NCBI RefSeq assembly: GCF_964656455.1
Contig: NC_135717.1
Span: 18,122,775-18,186,774 of the forward strand
Source: Halichoerus grypus
Taxonomy: Eukaryota; Chordata; Mammalia; Carnivora; Phocidae
Length of the DNA: 64,000 nt
Reading direction: 5' to 3'
The first letter of the stretch is position 1; each line of letters begins with the position of its first letter. Below the pieces are notes generated by a model. It was given only the letters and a program-made list of their open reading frames with translations. It searched no databases and had not been told where the DNA came from. Of the stretch, positions 11,463-23,290 are shown piece by piece. Both the position numbers and the translations under genes were made by a program.

Positions 11463-12269
11463 GCCCGTGTTTATTCCCTGCCTGGCGCCAATGCGTCGGA
11501 AGCAAGTGGGCGCTAGAGCGGGACAAAAGTCAAGCGCCCGGTGACTGTCCATCGGTTTGCATGGGATTGATGAAAGCTGCCTGTAAGAGCTTTTGACATA
11601 AAGCTGCCTTGAGGCCAGTAAACGTGCTAATGAGTGTGTGCTAAGTGTTAGTGGAAGAAGCATGAAACCTCTGACTACACTCAGAAAGGGCAACGGCTGG
11701 GTCTAAGTTCTGCGCCTGTGTTCTGGGCCTGACTCCAGGCGCCCTGGGTCCTCAAGCAAGCCTCTGGGCCAAAGACGCCCCCCGCCCTGCCCTCCACCCC
11801 CCTCTAATGTGCCCTGGAGACCTGACAAGGTTGCTGAAGGGCTGCAATGAGGTAATAGTTATGAATCAGTGTTCCCTGATTGCTTTCACAGAACATTTCA
11901 GATTCAGATGACAGCATATGCTTCTTTATGTTGCAGATCCTACTGATTTTGCCTAAGAGAAGATCAGATGTTTTGACCACGAAGCCACAACGGAGACTCT
12001 GACAGTCCTCAAGAGGAAGCAGCGATCTCTGGGGTGGAGGTCACTGACCTGCAGCCAGCCCCCCTGCTCCCCAGTAAGACCCCCAATAAAATCTCTCATT
12101 TGGTTGGAAATCTTATAAAATTGGGGTTTGGAATGCACCGTTGGTTGAAATAATTCCCTCTCACTCCTATTGCCTTCCATGAGCCATTTTGCACATGTAT
12201 ATTAATCTGCCTGGTCCAGAAAGGATTTTTACCCTGCATTGAGGGGTTAATTGACTAATTTGTTTTTTC

Positions 12270-12410
12270 TTTTCATTTGCTCATTTATTCAACCAATATT
12301 TGTTGTTGAGTGTGTTTGTTCCGAGAAGTAGGTCTGACTGCTATTAGGGATAGAGGAATGAACCAGGCAGACAGAGTGTCTGTTCTCATGGAATTTCTAA
12401 TATGGCAACA
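12270..12410 (-). mobile_element. L2 LINE 3' terminus
   Basis: 'CATTTATTCAACCAATATTT' followed by 'TAGGGATAGAGGAATGAACC' is the antisense L2 3' terminus. Confidence 0.65.
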
Positions 12411-13740
12411 AAGATGACCATTCTAGTAGAAATGACAAGTGCAACAGGCTTCAAGAACCCAAACCTAGGGCTTGTCCATGCCTCAGACCTGGTGGCTCCT
12501 GGATCACAAACTTCCCAGAATAAAGCAACTTGAGCCCTAACAGGTCCACGCTGTGTATTTTTGAAGTCACATTCCCCTCCACCAATTCTGATAGAAGTAT
12601 GGCTAGGAAAATCTGAGTCATACATTATGTGCTTCAAATACATGTGTGATATTGTTAGTTTTTGATACTTTCCTATTGCCCCATTCACCCTTGCATTGTC
12701 TTGTACTAATTTTCATTCAAAGCTAAATTTATTTATGAAGTACCTTGGCAGCTCAGTCTCAAACGTCCATCGTCATGAAGAAAAAAAAATTTATCCTTGT
12801 CTTAGGGAGTGGAGTGAAGTCAGAGGGGGGCAGGGGCCCTGGAAGCAGAAGGCCCTGGGGGCTGCCTGCCCGCTTCCATGGCCTGTGAGGCCCTTGGCAA
12901 CCATCTCGGCATCAGCGTGCCTCTCGTGCCTCACCTGAGCCTGCCCAGAGCAGGGGCTGGCTGTGGGAAACTGGATAGGGATGAGGGGATAAGCAACAAA
13001 TAATGCCACCAGCCAACTAGAAATTTTGAGGAACGCCTGAAAGACAGAGAGCAGAGATCCCATCTATGAATAACTAAAAGCAAAGGAAACTTCAGACCCA
13101 AACATGGGCAGTAACATTTTCCACAGAAGGAGTGGTACGTAGTTGAGGAGTCCAAAGTCAAGATGGAGAGAGAGGAAGCCCTGGGGCATTCACTGTGAAG
13201 CTGCTTTTAGAGCTGCTGGCCCCTCCCCAGTGTATTAAGTGTAGAGGTGCTCACTCACAGGCCCAGACGGTGGGCGCTGGGGCAGAAACGCAGGATAATG
13301 CCCCAGGACGTCACCGTCCCCAAGGTAGGCAGAAGCTCCCATACCTAAGGTACACAGCATGTTGTACCCCAACTGCACAATCACCAGGGTCATGTTACAT
13401 CAAACAGAATGGGCAGAGGGCGTGGGATTGTCAAATACAAAGATGAGCACACAACCAAGAATGAGAACATCTGGGGAAAATCAACACCCTGAAAGATAGG
13501 CTCCAAATTTAATCAGCAAAAGAACTAATACCCAATAAAAGAGAGTTAATAGAACAAATAGAGGAAGACTTTAGAATACAGAAAATTAATATCCCTGGAG
13601 AGATTAAAGAGGACATTTCATCCATGAAAAAGAAACAACTAGATATCCCCAAAGTTTTAATTTTATTGACATTTTAAAAAGATAAACTAAATAGCAGAAA
13701 CAGATAAAAGATGTGCTAGAAAATCAAATCAAAACAATTT

Positions 13741-13933
13741 TTTTTAAAAAAGATTTTATTTATTTATTTGACAGAGACACAGTGAGAGAGGGAACACAAG
13801 CAGGGGGAGTGGGAGAGGGAGAAGCAGGCTTCCTGCTGAGCAGGGAGCCCGATGCGGGGCTCAATCCCAGGACTCTGGGATCATGACCTGAGCTGAAGGC
13901 AGATGCTTAACGACTGAGCCACCCAGGCATCCC
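13741..13933 (-). mobile_element. Can-SINE
   Basis: Complete antisense copy, 'AAGATTTTATTTATTTATTT' to 'GAGCCACCCAGGCATCCC'. Flanked by AAATCAAAACAATTTT and AAATCAAAACGATTTT (TSD with one mismatch). Confidence 0.95.
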
Positions 13934-14344
13934 AAATCAAAACGATTTTATAAGAACACAGTACAAAAAGACAAAAGTAAAGTGTGAAAGAAAAATTAAG
14001 AGACTTGAAAGGATAGATGTGGGCCAATGTTTGTGCAACAGAAACTCCAGAGAATAGAACAGACACAATGAAAGAGAATAATAATAATAATAATGGAAGA
14101 TTTTCCAGTGCTAAAGAAGGACACAAACCTTCAAACTGAAAAGGTACACCTATAGCTTTAAATGGGACAGATATTAATACTGATCTATTCATATGGATAA
14201 AAGATCCAACCTATCAGAAAATATCTTGACTCTACATGCACACAGTAATAGTGATTTGAAATATATAAAGCAACAACAGAGAAATATAAGGGAAAATTGA
14301 CAAGTTCAGAGAAATCAACCAGATTAAACAAAAATTAAGTAGGT

Positions 14345-14540
14345 TCTATGCAGTGGTTTGCTAATGAGCATAAAAATTTCCTGCCTTATTAAAAATGCAG
14401 ATTCCAAACACTCCATTCACGACCCTACTACCCTCCCCCATCTAATTTTGTATCTTCGAGTGGGAAATTTCACATTTTTAATAAGCAGCCCAGGTGATTC
14501 TGATGTAGGTGGTCTGGGACTATATGTTAAGACTCACCAG
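14345..14540 (+). mobile_element. MER5A-like hAT element
   Basis: Order 'CAGTGGTTTGCTAATGAGC', 'AAAAATGCAGATTCCAAAC', 'CAGCCCAGGTGATTCTGATG', 'TTAAGACTCACCAGG' is that of a MER5-type non-autonomous hAT element. Confidence 0.65.
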
Positions 14541-15015
14541 GTTAAATAACTCAATGAATGGCTTTACTTAATAGATACATTGAGAACTTTGTACCAAAAG
14601 GAGAATAATTACTATTCTTTTGAAATACCATGGAGCAGTCATAAAAATAATCTGGTAGACCACAAAGCAAACCTCAAAAACTTCCAAAAACCAGAAACCA
14701 AACAAGCCATTCTCTGATCATAATGTAGTAAAATTAGAAATTAACAGAAAAGGACAGAAAAAAAAAAAAAGACAAAAAAGCTATTTACTTAGAACATTCG
14801 TAAAAACTCTCCTATATAAAGAGGGAAATCCCTCCCCTCCCCAATCACAAACCAATTAGAAATAAATGACAATGAAAACACTCCACACATAGCAAAATTT
14901 GTGGGATAAGGACAAAACAGCGTTTGTAGGAAAAGTTATAGCCTTAAAATTGCTATATTAGAAAACAAGACTGAAAATAGATGAATTAGCATTTAACTTA
15001 ACACACCAGGCTGTA

Positions 15016-15210
15016 GGGCGCCTGGGTGGCTCAGTTGGTTAAGCGACTGCCTTCGGCTCAGGTCATGATCCTGGAGTCCCGGGATCAAGTCCCACATCGG
15101 GCTCCCTGCTTCTGCTTCTCCCTCTGACCCTCCCCCATCTCATGCTCTCTGTATCTCATTCTCTCTCTCAAATAAATAAATAAAATCTTTAAAAAAAAAA
15201 AACAAAAAAA
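15016..15210 (+). mobile_element. Can-SINE with perfect 16-bp TSD
   Basis: Complete sense copy with oligo-A tail. The TSD AACACACCAGGCTGTA is identical at 15000-15015 and 15211-15226, so the insertion is relatively recent. Confidence 0.97.
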
Positions 15211-15465
15211 AACACACCAGGCTGTAATGTGGAGATGGGGAGAGAACCAAAGCAATACATTAAACTATGAAGTTTAGGGAAAGAATCAAGAGAAAAGTAA
15301 AAATGAACTGGAATAGAAGCCAATAAATGAATGAGTGAATAAATAAGTAAACGATGAAATAAAGTATACGTGCTCAATAAAAGTAAAAGCTAGGCATGGT
15401 TTGGCTAGGTAGGCAGAGAGAGCTTTTCATATTTTACTCACCTATGAATTGTTTGACTCTTTTCT

Positions 15466-15669
15466 TTTTTTTTTTTTTTTAAGATTTTATTTATTTATTT
15501 GACAGAGAGAGACATAGCGAGAGAGGGAACACAAGCAGGGGGAGTGGGAGAGGGAGAAGCAGGCTTCCTGCGGACCAGGGAGCCCGATGTGGGGCTCGAT
15601 CCCAGGACGCTGGGATCACGACCTGAGCCGAAGGCAGACGCTTAACCGACTGAGCCACCCAGGCGCCCC
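15466..15669 (-). mobile_element. Can-SINE with perfect 16-bp TSD
   Basis: Complete antisense copy starting with a T-run and ending 'GAGCCACCCAGGCGCCCC'. The TSD TGTTTGACTCTTTTCT is identical at 15450-15465 and 15670-15685. Confidence 0.97.
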
Positions 15670-15861
15670 TGTTTGACTCTTTTCTAATGAGAAAGCACTC
15701 ATATATTAGATGTCATATTAAATGATACAAAATCATGTAAAAATACCTAAGAAATCCTAAGTAGGCTATAACTGCAAGAAATAAATGGCATTATTTATTC
15801 AAGTAGTGACTCAGAGATCAGTTATTTTTTACTCTCATTAAGACTGAAAAAGATGTTTTCA

Positions 15862-16066
15862 GGGCGCCTGGGTGGCTCAGTCAGTTGGGTGTCTGCCTTT
15901 GGCTCAGGTCATGATCCCAGGATCCTGGGATCGAGCCCCGCGTCGGGCTCCCTGCTCCACCTCAGGGAGCCTATTTCTCCCTCCCCCTCTGCTTGCTGCT
16001 TCCCCTGCTTGTGCCCGCTCTCTCTGTCAAATAAATGGATAAAATCTTAAAAAAAAAAAAAAAAAA
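15862..16066 (+). mobile_element. Can-SINE
   Basis: Complete sense copy with a long oligo-A tail. TSD of 'AGACTGAAAAAGATGTTTT' type recurs after the tail as 'AGACGGAAAAAGATGCTTT'. Confidence 0.95.
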
Positions 16067-18420
16067 AGACGGAAAAAGATGCTTTAGTAACTCAGATACC
16101 ATCCGGTGTCTTCACTAACAGAAACGCTCTATTGGGTGAAAGAATCACTACATCTCTTACTTCTGGACCTGCATTTCATGGGCAGTTAGTGCTTGTTCAG
16201 CATCATTCCACATGAATCATTCATGCTCGTCACTGAACTCCTGTACAGCTGGCCTTGTGCTGTCTGGCCCTAATGCCATCAGTCAGGCTGTCCTTTGGTC
16301 TGAGCTGTCTAGCTGGGCATCTCTGGGTGCATTCAGGGCACCTTGCCCCCCAATGGCTCTGGGTCCCAGAGGGGCTAACTCAAGTGTCCCTGGAAAGGAA
16401 AAAGACCTTTCCCCCCTCGTATCAGGAACAGACAAAGCTATCTAAACCAAAGTTGCAAGCTGGTGGTCTCAGGCCAAATCTGGCCAGCCATATATTTTGT
16501 TTGATCTATAGAAAATAGTAATCAATGTAAAAAAAATTGGAGAAACCAAACACAAAGAAACCCAGATACCTGGCTTCTCTTAAAATTAGAAAGCTTGGCA
16601 TCACTGGGCCCCTGTTTCCACACAATGACAGCCAAGCTGTATTGACAACACTGTTCCCTACACCCCCCACCACTCCCTGCCATGCCCTGATATCCAGGCC
16701 AAGGGCTCTTACCCGCTTGTCTCTCTCTATGTCACTTAAAATATTCAAATCAAAATAGAACAGGACTTCCAGGGAAGGTGGTGGAATAGGAGGATCCTAA
16801 GCCCATTTGTCCCACAGATACAAGTAGATAACACCTACATCAGTGTAAATAACCCAGAAAGTGACCTGAAGACTGGCAGAACAGACTCTCCACAGCTAAA
16901 TGTAGAGAAGAGGCCACATTGAAGAAGGTAGGATGAGCACAGATGCAGTCAGGAGCTAAATGGACTTGTAGGACTGTCCACAGGAGGGACAGAGGGAGGG
17001 ACATCACAGGTGTGGAGAGGGGAGAGAAACAGACCCTCACATGGGCACCCCAAGCAAGGGGAACCTGCATGAGGAAGACAAATTCCCATAACATTTGGCT
17101 TTGCAAACCAGAGGGGCTGAATCTCATGAGTTCTTATAATCAGTGAGGCTTAACACCTGGAACTTTAAAAACTCAGTGGCTTGGCTCTGGGAGATCCAAG
17201 AGGGTGAGAGGAAACAGAGTCCTTCTCCTTAGAGAGACAGCCCAACAAACAGCCCTGTGGAGATACAGTGCAGAAGCAGCAGTTTGAAAAATGCCTGGGG
17301 CATAAGGGAGGGACGTTTGTTTGCTAGTCTCATAGTGTATGCCAGAGGGGCAGGGATCTTTAGTAGACTTCTCCCGGAACAAAGGAGCCGGCCTGTGCCA
17401 TTTCCCTCGCTTGTACCCCAGCCTAGGCACACAGACACCTGTGGGGACCAGCACAGCACCAACACTTTCTACCTGGCTTGCTAACAGTGTGCCTGCCCCC
17501 AAGTTCTCCGGCGGACACACCCCCTCCAATATGCCCTTGGCTGGAGCCCATCCAAAGTGGTGCCCTAAGCCTGGCAGTGTGCAGGCAGCTGCATCAGGGG
17601 CCAGTACCACTAAAAGTGACTCTTGCCCTGGGGAGAGGAGAAGATAACTACATATACCAGTCTAACTGTGGCTCCAGCTGTGGGCTGGGGGCAGATATCT
17701 GGTCTGACTGCAGGCCCCACCCACCAACAAAAGCTTCTCAGGGGACAACACAGGGAAAGCACCCTACAGTTTGGTGCTACTGGATCTCTAGCAGTATGCC
17801 CGGTCTAGCATATATGCCTGGTCTGACTCGACTCAGACTGGCCCATTAACAACACAGGGACTAAACACTGCCTTAAACAGGCCAAGAGAGCTGCTGCAGA
17901 TGACTGGACTGACAGGAATACTGGCTCAGCTACAACAGCTGGGCACATGCAACACACATAGGAGACACCCCTGAGGTTCTGGAAAACGGAACATTGACCG
18001 CAGGCCACCATAGGACCTCTTCTTCACAAGGCCACTAGTTTCAAGACCAGGAGATGGAGCTGACTTTCCTAACACATAGAAGGAGACACAGAGAGTTAGA
18101 CAAAATGAGGAGACAGAAGAAGATGTCCCAAATGAAAGAATGGGACCTAAAGTAATATACCTGATAGAGAATTTAAAATCCTAAAAATATTTACTGGACT
18201 TAAGAGTGGAAGACTTCAGTGAGACTCAAAAAAGAGACAGAAAACATAAAAGTGAACTAATCAGACAGGAAGAATGCAATAACTTAAATGAAAAATACAC
18301 TAAAAGGAATGAATAGTAGGCTAGAGGAAGGAGAACAGATCAGTGACCTGGATGTCAGAGTAATGGAAAGCAATCAAGTTGAACAGGAGAGAGAAAAAAT
18401 AGTAATAAAAAATGAAAATA

Positions 18421-18843
18421 GGGGCACCAGGGAGGCTAAGTCGGTTAAGCCGATGACTCTTGATTTCAGCTCAGGTCATGATCTCAGGGTCCTGGGATCG
18501 AGACCCACATCAGGCTCCATGCCTAGTCTTTTTTTTTTTTTTTTTTTTAAGATTTTATTTATTTATTTGACAGAGATAGCGAGAGCAGGAACACAAGCAG
18601 GGGGAGTGGGAGAGGTAGAAGCAGGCTTCCCGCGAGCAGGGAGCCTGACGCGGGGCTCGATTCCAGGACCCTGGGATCATGACCTGAGCCGAAGGCAGAC
18701 GCTTAACGACTGAGCCACCCAGGCGCCCCTCCATGCCTAGTCTTAAGGAGGCTTAAGATCCTCTCTCCCCCCTCCCTCTGCCCCTCTCCACCCCCATTCG
18801 TGTGCACTCTCCCTTTAAAAAAAAAAAAAAGGAAAAAGAAAAA
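18421..18843 (+). mobile_element. Outer Can-SINE (in L1 ORF1), itself split by another Can-SINE
   Basis: Sense copy, 18421-18530 plus 18745-18843. 'GGGGCACCAGGGAGGCTAAG' head, then body and A-rich tail resumed after the inner insertion. The flanking duplicate AAAATGAAAATA (18409-18420 and about 18845-18856) is its TSD. Confidence 0.9.
18531..18728 (-). mobile_element. Inner Can-SINE with perfect 16-bp TSD
   Basis: Complete antisense copy inserted in the outer SINE. The TSD CTCCATGCCTAGTCTT is identical at 18515-18530 and 18729-18744. Confidence 0.97.
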
Positions 18844-19748
18844 GAAAATGAAAATAGATTAAGGGAACTCAGTGACACCATCAAGCATAATAACATTTGT
18901 ATTATAGGGATCCCAGAACAAGAGAGAGAAAATTTATTTGAAGAAATAATAGCTGAACACTTCTCGAGTCTGGGGAAGGAAACAGACATCCAGATCCAGG
19001 AGGCACAGAGAGCACCCAACAAAATCAACTCAGTGAGGTTCACAACAAGACATACAGTAATTAAAATAGCAAAAAGTAGTGATAAAGAGAGAATTTTAAA
19101 AGCAACAAGAGAAAATAGTCATATACAAGGGAAAACGCAAAAGGCTTTCAGTGGATTTCTCAGTAGAGACTTTAGTAGGGCTGGGAGTGGCAGGATATAT
19201 TCAAAGTGCTCAACACAAAACAAAACAAAATCTGCAACCAAGAACACTCTATCCAGCAAGGCTACCATTCATAATAGAAGGAGAGATAAAGAGTTTCCTA
19301 AACAAAAGTTAAAGAAATTCATGACCACTAAGCCAGCCTTACGAAAAATGTTAAAGGGGACTCTTTGAGTGGAAAAGAAAGACCATAAGTAGGAGTCAGA
19401 AAAGTAGGAGCCACAAAAGCAGTAAAATTAAGTATATCTATAAAAATCAGTCAAGGGATTCACAAAATAAGAGAATGTAAAGTACACCATGTACCTAAAA
19501 TGCTGGGGGGAGGAGAGGAGTAAAGAATGGGTTCAAACTTAAGCTGCCATCAACTTAATGATATAGACTGCTGTATGCATAAGATGTTACATACAAACCT
19601 AATGGTAACCACAAATTAAAAACCAGTAATAGATATGCAAAAAATGAAGAGAAAGGAATCCAAGTATATCACCAAAGAAAGCCTGCAAACAGTGAGAAAA
19701 GAGCAAGAGAAGAAAGGAACAGAGAACTACAAAAACAACCATAAAACT

Positions 19749-19936
19749 GGGGCGCCTGGGTGGCTCAGTAGGTTGAGCGGCTGACTCTTGAGTTCGGCTC
19801 AGGTCATGGTCTCAGGGTCCTGGGAGCAAGCTCCGCATCCAGCTCCCCAAAAAGTGGGGAGTCTGCTTGTCTCCCTCTCCCTCTGCCCTTCCCCCTGCTT
19901 GCTCTCTCCCTATTAAATAAATCTTTTTTTAAAAAC
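19749..19936 (+). mobile_element. Can-SINE at the L1 ORF2 deletion junction
   Basis: Sense copy from 'GGGGCGCCTGGGTGGCTCAG' to 'AAATAAATC' and an A-rich tail. Unlike most SINEs here it has no matching duplicate on its two sides, and its two flanks are non-adjacent parts of L1 (pre-ORF2 and ORF2 C-terminus). Confidence 0.92.
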
Positions 19937-20040
19937 GAACAGCTTCTGCACAGCAAAGGAAACAATCAGCAAAACGAAAAGAGAATGTACTGAAAGGGAG
20001 AAGATATCTGCAAGGGTTAGTATCCAAAATATAAAGAACA

Positions 20041-20245
20041 GGGGCGCCTGGGTGGCTCAGTTGTTAAGTGTCTGCCTTCGGCTCAGGTCATGATCTCAGG
20101 GTCCTGGGATTGAACCCTGCGTTGGGACTCCCCGCTCCGCGGGAAGCCTGCTTCTCCCTCTCCCACTCCCCCTGCTTGTGTTCCCTCTCGCTGTCTCTCT
20201 CTCTCTGTCAAAATAAATAAATAAAACACTAAAAACAAAAAAAAA
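20041..20245 (+). mobile_element. Can-SINE in the L1 ORF2 C-terminal region
   Basis: Complete sense copy; TSD CAAAATATAAAGAAC / CAAAATGTAAAGAAC on its two sides, with L1 text continuous across it. Confidence 0.95.
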
Positions 20246-21371
20246 CAAAATGTAAAGAACTTACACAACACCAAAAAAACCCCAAATGATCCAATTAAAA
20301 AATGGGCAGAAGACATGGACAGACATTTCTCCAAAGAAGACTTCCAGATGGCCGACAGGCACATGAAAAGATGCTCAACATCACTCATCATCAGGGAAAG
20401 GTAAATCAAAACCACAATGAGATATCACCTCATACCTGTCAGAATGGCTAATATAAAAAACACAAGAAACAACAGGTGTTGGCGAGGATGTGGAGAAAAA
20501 GGAACCCTCGTGCACTAGGGAACACAAACTGGTACAACCAGGATGGAGGTTCCTCAAAAAACTAAAAATAGAATTACGATATGATCCAGTAATTCCACTA
20601 TTGGGTATTTACCCAAAGAATATGAAAACACTCACTCAAAAAGATACGTGCACCCCCATGTTTATTACAGCATTATTTATAATAGCCAAATTATGGAGGC
20701 AGCCCAAGTGTCCAATGACAGATGGCTAAAGATGTTATGGCATACATATATACAATGGAATATTATTCAGCCATAAAAAGAATGAAATCCTGTCATTTGC
20801 AACAATATGGATGGAGCTAGAGAGTATTACGCTAAGTAAAATAAGTCAGCGAAAGACAAATACCATATGATTTCACTCATATGTGGAATTTAAGAAACAA
20901 AACAAAGAAGAAAAAAAAAGAGAAACAAACCAAGAAGCTGACTCTTAACTATAGAGAAAAACAGCTGGTCACCAGAAGGGGGTAAGTGGGGGGCACAGGT
21001 GATGGGGATTAAGAGTACATTTATCATGCTGAGCGCTGAGTCATGTACAGAATTGTTGAATCACCATATTGTACACCTGAAGCTGTTTTTACACTGCATT
21101 TAGCAATACTGGAATTAAAATAAAGTACAGCAGGAACAATGATGACCCCAGCACAACACGAGCCAGCCAACGAGACACATCTGTGAGCTGAAGCTGGCCC
21201 TCGCAGTCCGGGGTCCAGGACCTCCCCACTGGCCACACCTACTTCTATTCCTCACTGTATTTCTACTCTTATCTTGAAATCCAGCTTAATTTTTTCAAGT
21301 CATAACTAATAAATCCTCTCCTACATGCCCCTATTTTCTCTGAATTGTTTTTTTTCCAGTTTGAAACATAT

Positions 21372-21418
21372 TTTGTTTTTTTTTTATTGTTATGTTAGTC
21401 ACCATACAGTACATATTT
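21372..21418 (-). mobile_element. L1 3'-end scrap
   Basis: 'TTATTGTTATGTTAGTCACC' and 'ATACAGTACAT' match the antisense start of a common carnivore L1 3' end; only about 45 bases remain. Confidence 0.45.
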
Positions 21419-21474
21419 TGAATGTGAGTAAAGTGAGAAAAATCAAATATGAAGCATTCATATTCATTTTCTTT

Positions 21475-21846
21475 TTTTAAAAATTTTTTAAAAAGATTTT
21501 ATTTATTTATTTGACAGAGAGAGACACAGTGAGAGAGGGAACACAAGCAGGGGCAGTGGGAGAGGGAGAAGCAGGCTTCCCATGGAGTGGGGAGCCCAAT
21601 GCGGGGCTCGATCCCAGGACCCTGGGATCACGACCTGAGCCGAAGGCAGTAGGTTAAGCATCTGCTTTCAGCTCAAGTTATGATCCCAGAGTCCTGGGAT
21701 CGAGCCCCACATCAGGCTCCCTGCTAAGTGGGGAGCCTGCTTCTCCCTCTCTGTCTGCCCCTCCCCACCCCGCTTGTGCTCTCTCTCTCGCACATGCACC
21801 CACTCTTTCTCTCTGTCAAGTAAATAAATACAATCTTTAAAAAGAG
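21475..21846. mobile_element. Head-to-head inverted pair of truncated Can-SINEs
   Basis: Bases 21475-21647 are an antisense Can-SINE that stops at 'GAGCCGAAGGCAG'. Bases 21648-21846 are a sense Can-SINE that starts at 'TAGGTTAAGCATCTGC'. Both lack the outer head (GGCGCC box), and they abut with no spacer, giving an inverted repeat with arms of roughly 150-170 bases. Confidence 0.9.
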
Positions 21847-22269
21847 AAAGAAAGAAAATATTTCTAAAATATATTTGGACTTTTGTGTCTTCTTAAAACA
21901 TAATTTAGTCTTTCCTTGATACTAATGGTCAATTTCTGGATAGAAATTGATCTGTAATAGAGGAGATGCCATCAGGAGCTATTATGGTTTTGTGTCTTTC
22001 ATTTATTATTTTAACTAATATCCTCTGTCATCTGAGTTTCTGGAAGGACAGGATATGGTTTTGAAGACAAGGGCGGTGCTTTCTCCCATCCCTTTCTGGC
22101 TTTTGTAAACCTCTTGGATTTTTGTTGTTGTTTTATTTTGTTTTTTACTTTACAGTTATCGTAATTTTGTATGATGAAGAAGAGATTTTAACTTTGAACT
22201 TTAAAATTCCTTTCTTTTATAGTCCCCAGATCTAACCCACAAAGTCCAAATTATCTCCAAAACTTCCCT

Positions 22270-22600
22270 TCCATATGAGGTAAACTGAAATCTTTAGGCC
22301 TTCTGATTCAGAATCACTGAGAATTCTTATGTTAAAAACTATGCTATCTCCTATATACAAATTCTATTAGCTTAAAAATGAGATTTAAAATACGTATTTC
22401 AAACAAATATCCTAAGTGATTCTTATGCATATCAAATTTTGAGATCCACAGCTCTTTTCTTAAAACTGTGGTTCTCAAACATTCCTGCAAAATACAGTCA
22501 TGTATTTTGGTGCTTAAAACAACAAGAACAACAACAAAAAACACCATGCCTGAACCCAAACCCAGGATCAGAATCTGAGCCTCTGGAAGGTAGGACCTGT
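22270..22600 (-). mobile_element. MER5-like hAT fragments
   Basis: 'TTCTGATTCAGAATCACTGA', 'ACTGTGGTTCTCAAACATTC' and 'CCCAGGATCAGAATCTGAGC' are MER5-type text in fragments, apparently two partial copies of mixed orientation. Confidence 0.5.
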
Positions 22601-22644
22601 GCATTTGTGTTTGCTTTATTTAGTTAGCTTTTACTTTTTACGTT

Positions 22645-23290
22645 GTGTTTACTGTAGATTTCGTATGCTATGTGTATGAAACAACAGAGAGAGATACCAT
22701 GTACCCTTCACCCAGTTTCCCCCATGGTAACACCCTGCATAATTAAAGCACAATAGCACAATCGCAAAATTAACATCAATACAATCCTACCAAGCTTTTT
22801 CAACTAGGTCTCCTTTTAAACTTTTTCTTTCTTTGCTGATGCTTAGCTCTATTGAAGCAGAGTATCTCCTTAATGTGATAGCTTAAAAAAAAAAAACTTA
22901 TTTTGAAAAAAAGGTAAAACCCACAGAAAACATATCAGAGTAATGTAATGGAAGGGTATAATGAATACCCAAAAACCCTGCACCTACATTCATCGGTTCT
23001 TCACCAATTCTCGGAAGACCTGAGAACAAAGACCTTCTCTTACATAAACACAATATAATCATCAAATTCAGGAAATTTAACATCGATACAATATTGTTAT
23101 CTAACATAGTGAATTTTCAAATTTGTTAATTTCCCCAAACCATCCTTACACTTAGGGCAATTACCACCCCTCTGCCCCCCGCAAGGATCTCATGTGGCCT
23201 AAAACTGTGGTATCTTGTTAGCCTCTTTTATCTGGAATAGCCTTTTTCATACCACTGATAGTTCTGAAGACCCCAGGCCAGCTGTTTTGC
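22645..23290 (-). mobile_element. Old L1 (L1M-type) 3' region
   Basis: Antisense L1 3' text: 'TGTACCCTTCACCCAGTTTC', 'AACATCAATACAATCC' and again 'GGAAATTTAACATCGATACA'. The motif occurs twice, so there may be two fragments. One of the few L1 pieces here in KATNIP sense. Confidence 0.6.

Larger units (their letters stand above)
13440..15400 (+). mobile_element. Old L1 (L1M-type) body, broken by SINEs
   Basis: A-rich plus strand with degraded L1 coding text: 'GCAAAATTTGTGGGATAAGG', 'GGAAAAGTTATAGCCTTAAA' and 'AGTAAAATTAGAAATTAACA' are ORF2-type, while 13480-13650 looks like ORF1 or HAL1 text. No reading frame survives. Interrupted by Can-SINEs at 13741-13933 and 15016-15210 and by a MER5A-like element near 14345-14540. 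Confidence 0.7.
18110..19370 (+). pseudogene. L1 ORF1 (RNA-binding protein), interrupted by SINEs
   Basis: Encodes an L1 ORF1p-like product. Upstream of the SINE pair the frame reads 'EEGEQISDLDVRVMESNQVE'; downstream it continues 'LRELSDTIKHNNICIIGIPE', then 'AEHFSSLGKETDIQIQEAQR' and 'APNKINSVRFTTRHTVIKIA'. 'NICIIGIPE' and 'APNKINSVR..TRHTVIKIA' are the RNA-recognition and C-terminal domain signatures of ORF1p. The Can-SINE at 18421 splits the frame inside the coiled-coil/RRM boundary, and its TSD shows that the two halves were once continuous. The C-terminal part also appears altered after 'ATREN'. Non-functional as it stands. Confidence 0.85.
16763..21128 (+). mobile_element. L1 LINE: 5' UTR, ORF1 and 3' end, most of ORF2 missing
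   Basis: Opens with carnivore L1 5' UTR text ('GGACTTCCAGGGAAGGTGG', 'GGAATAGGAGGATCCTAAGC', 'CATCAGTGTAAATAACCCAG'). ORF1 lies about 18110-19370. The text just before ORF2 ('AACTACAAAAACAACCATAA', 19720s) is followed, after a Can-SINE, directly by the ORF2 C-terminal region ('AGCTTCTGCACAGCAAAGGA') and a full 3' UTR ending 'GGAATTAAAATAAA'. Roughly 3 kb of ORF2, including the endonuclease and reverse transcriptase, is absent, so the copy cannot move itself. Three SINE insertion sites interrupt it. It lies opposite to KATNIP. Confidence 0.85.
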
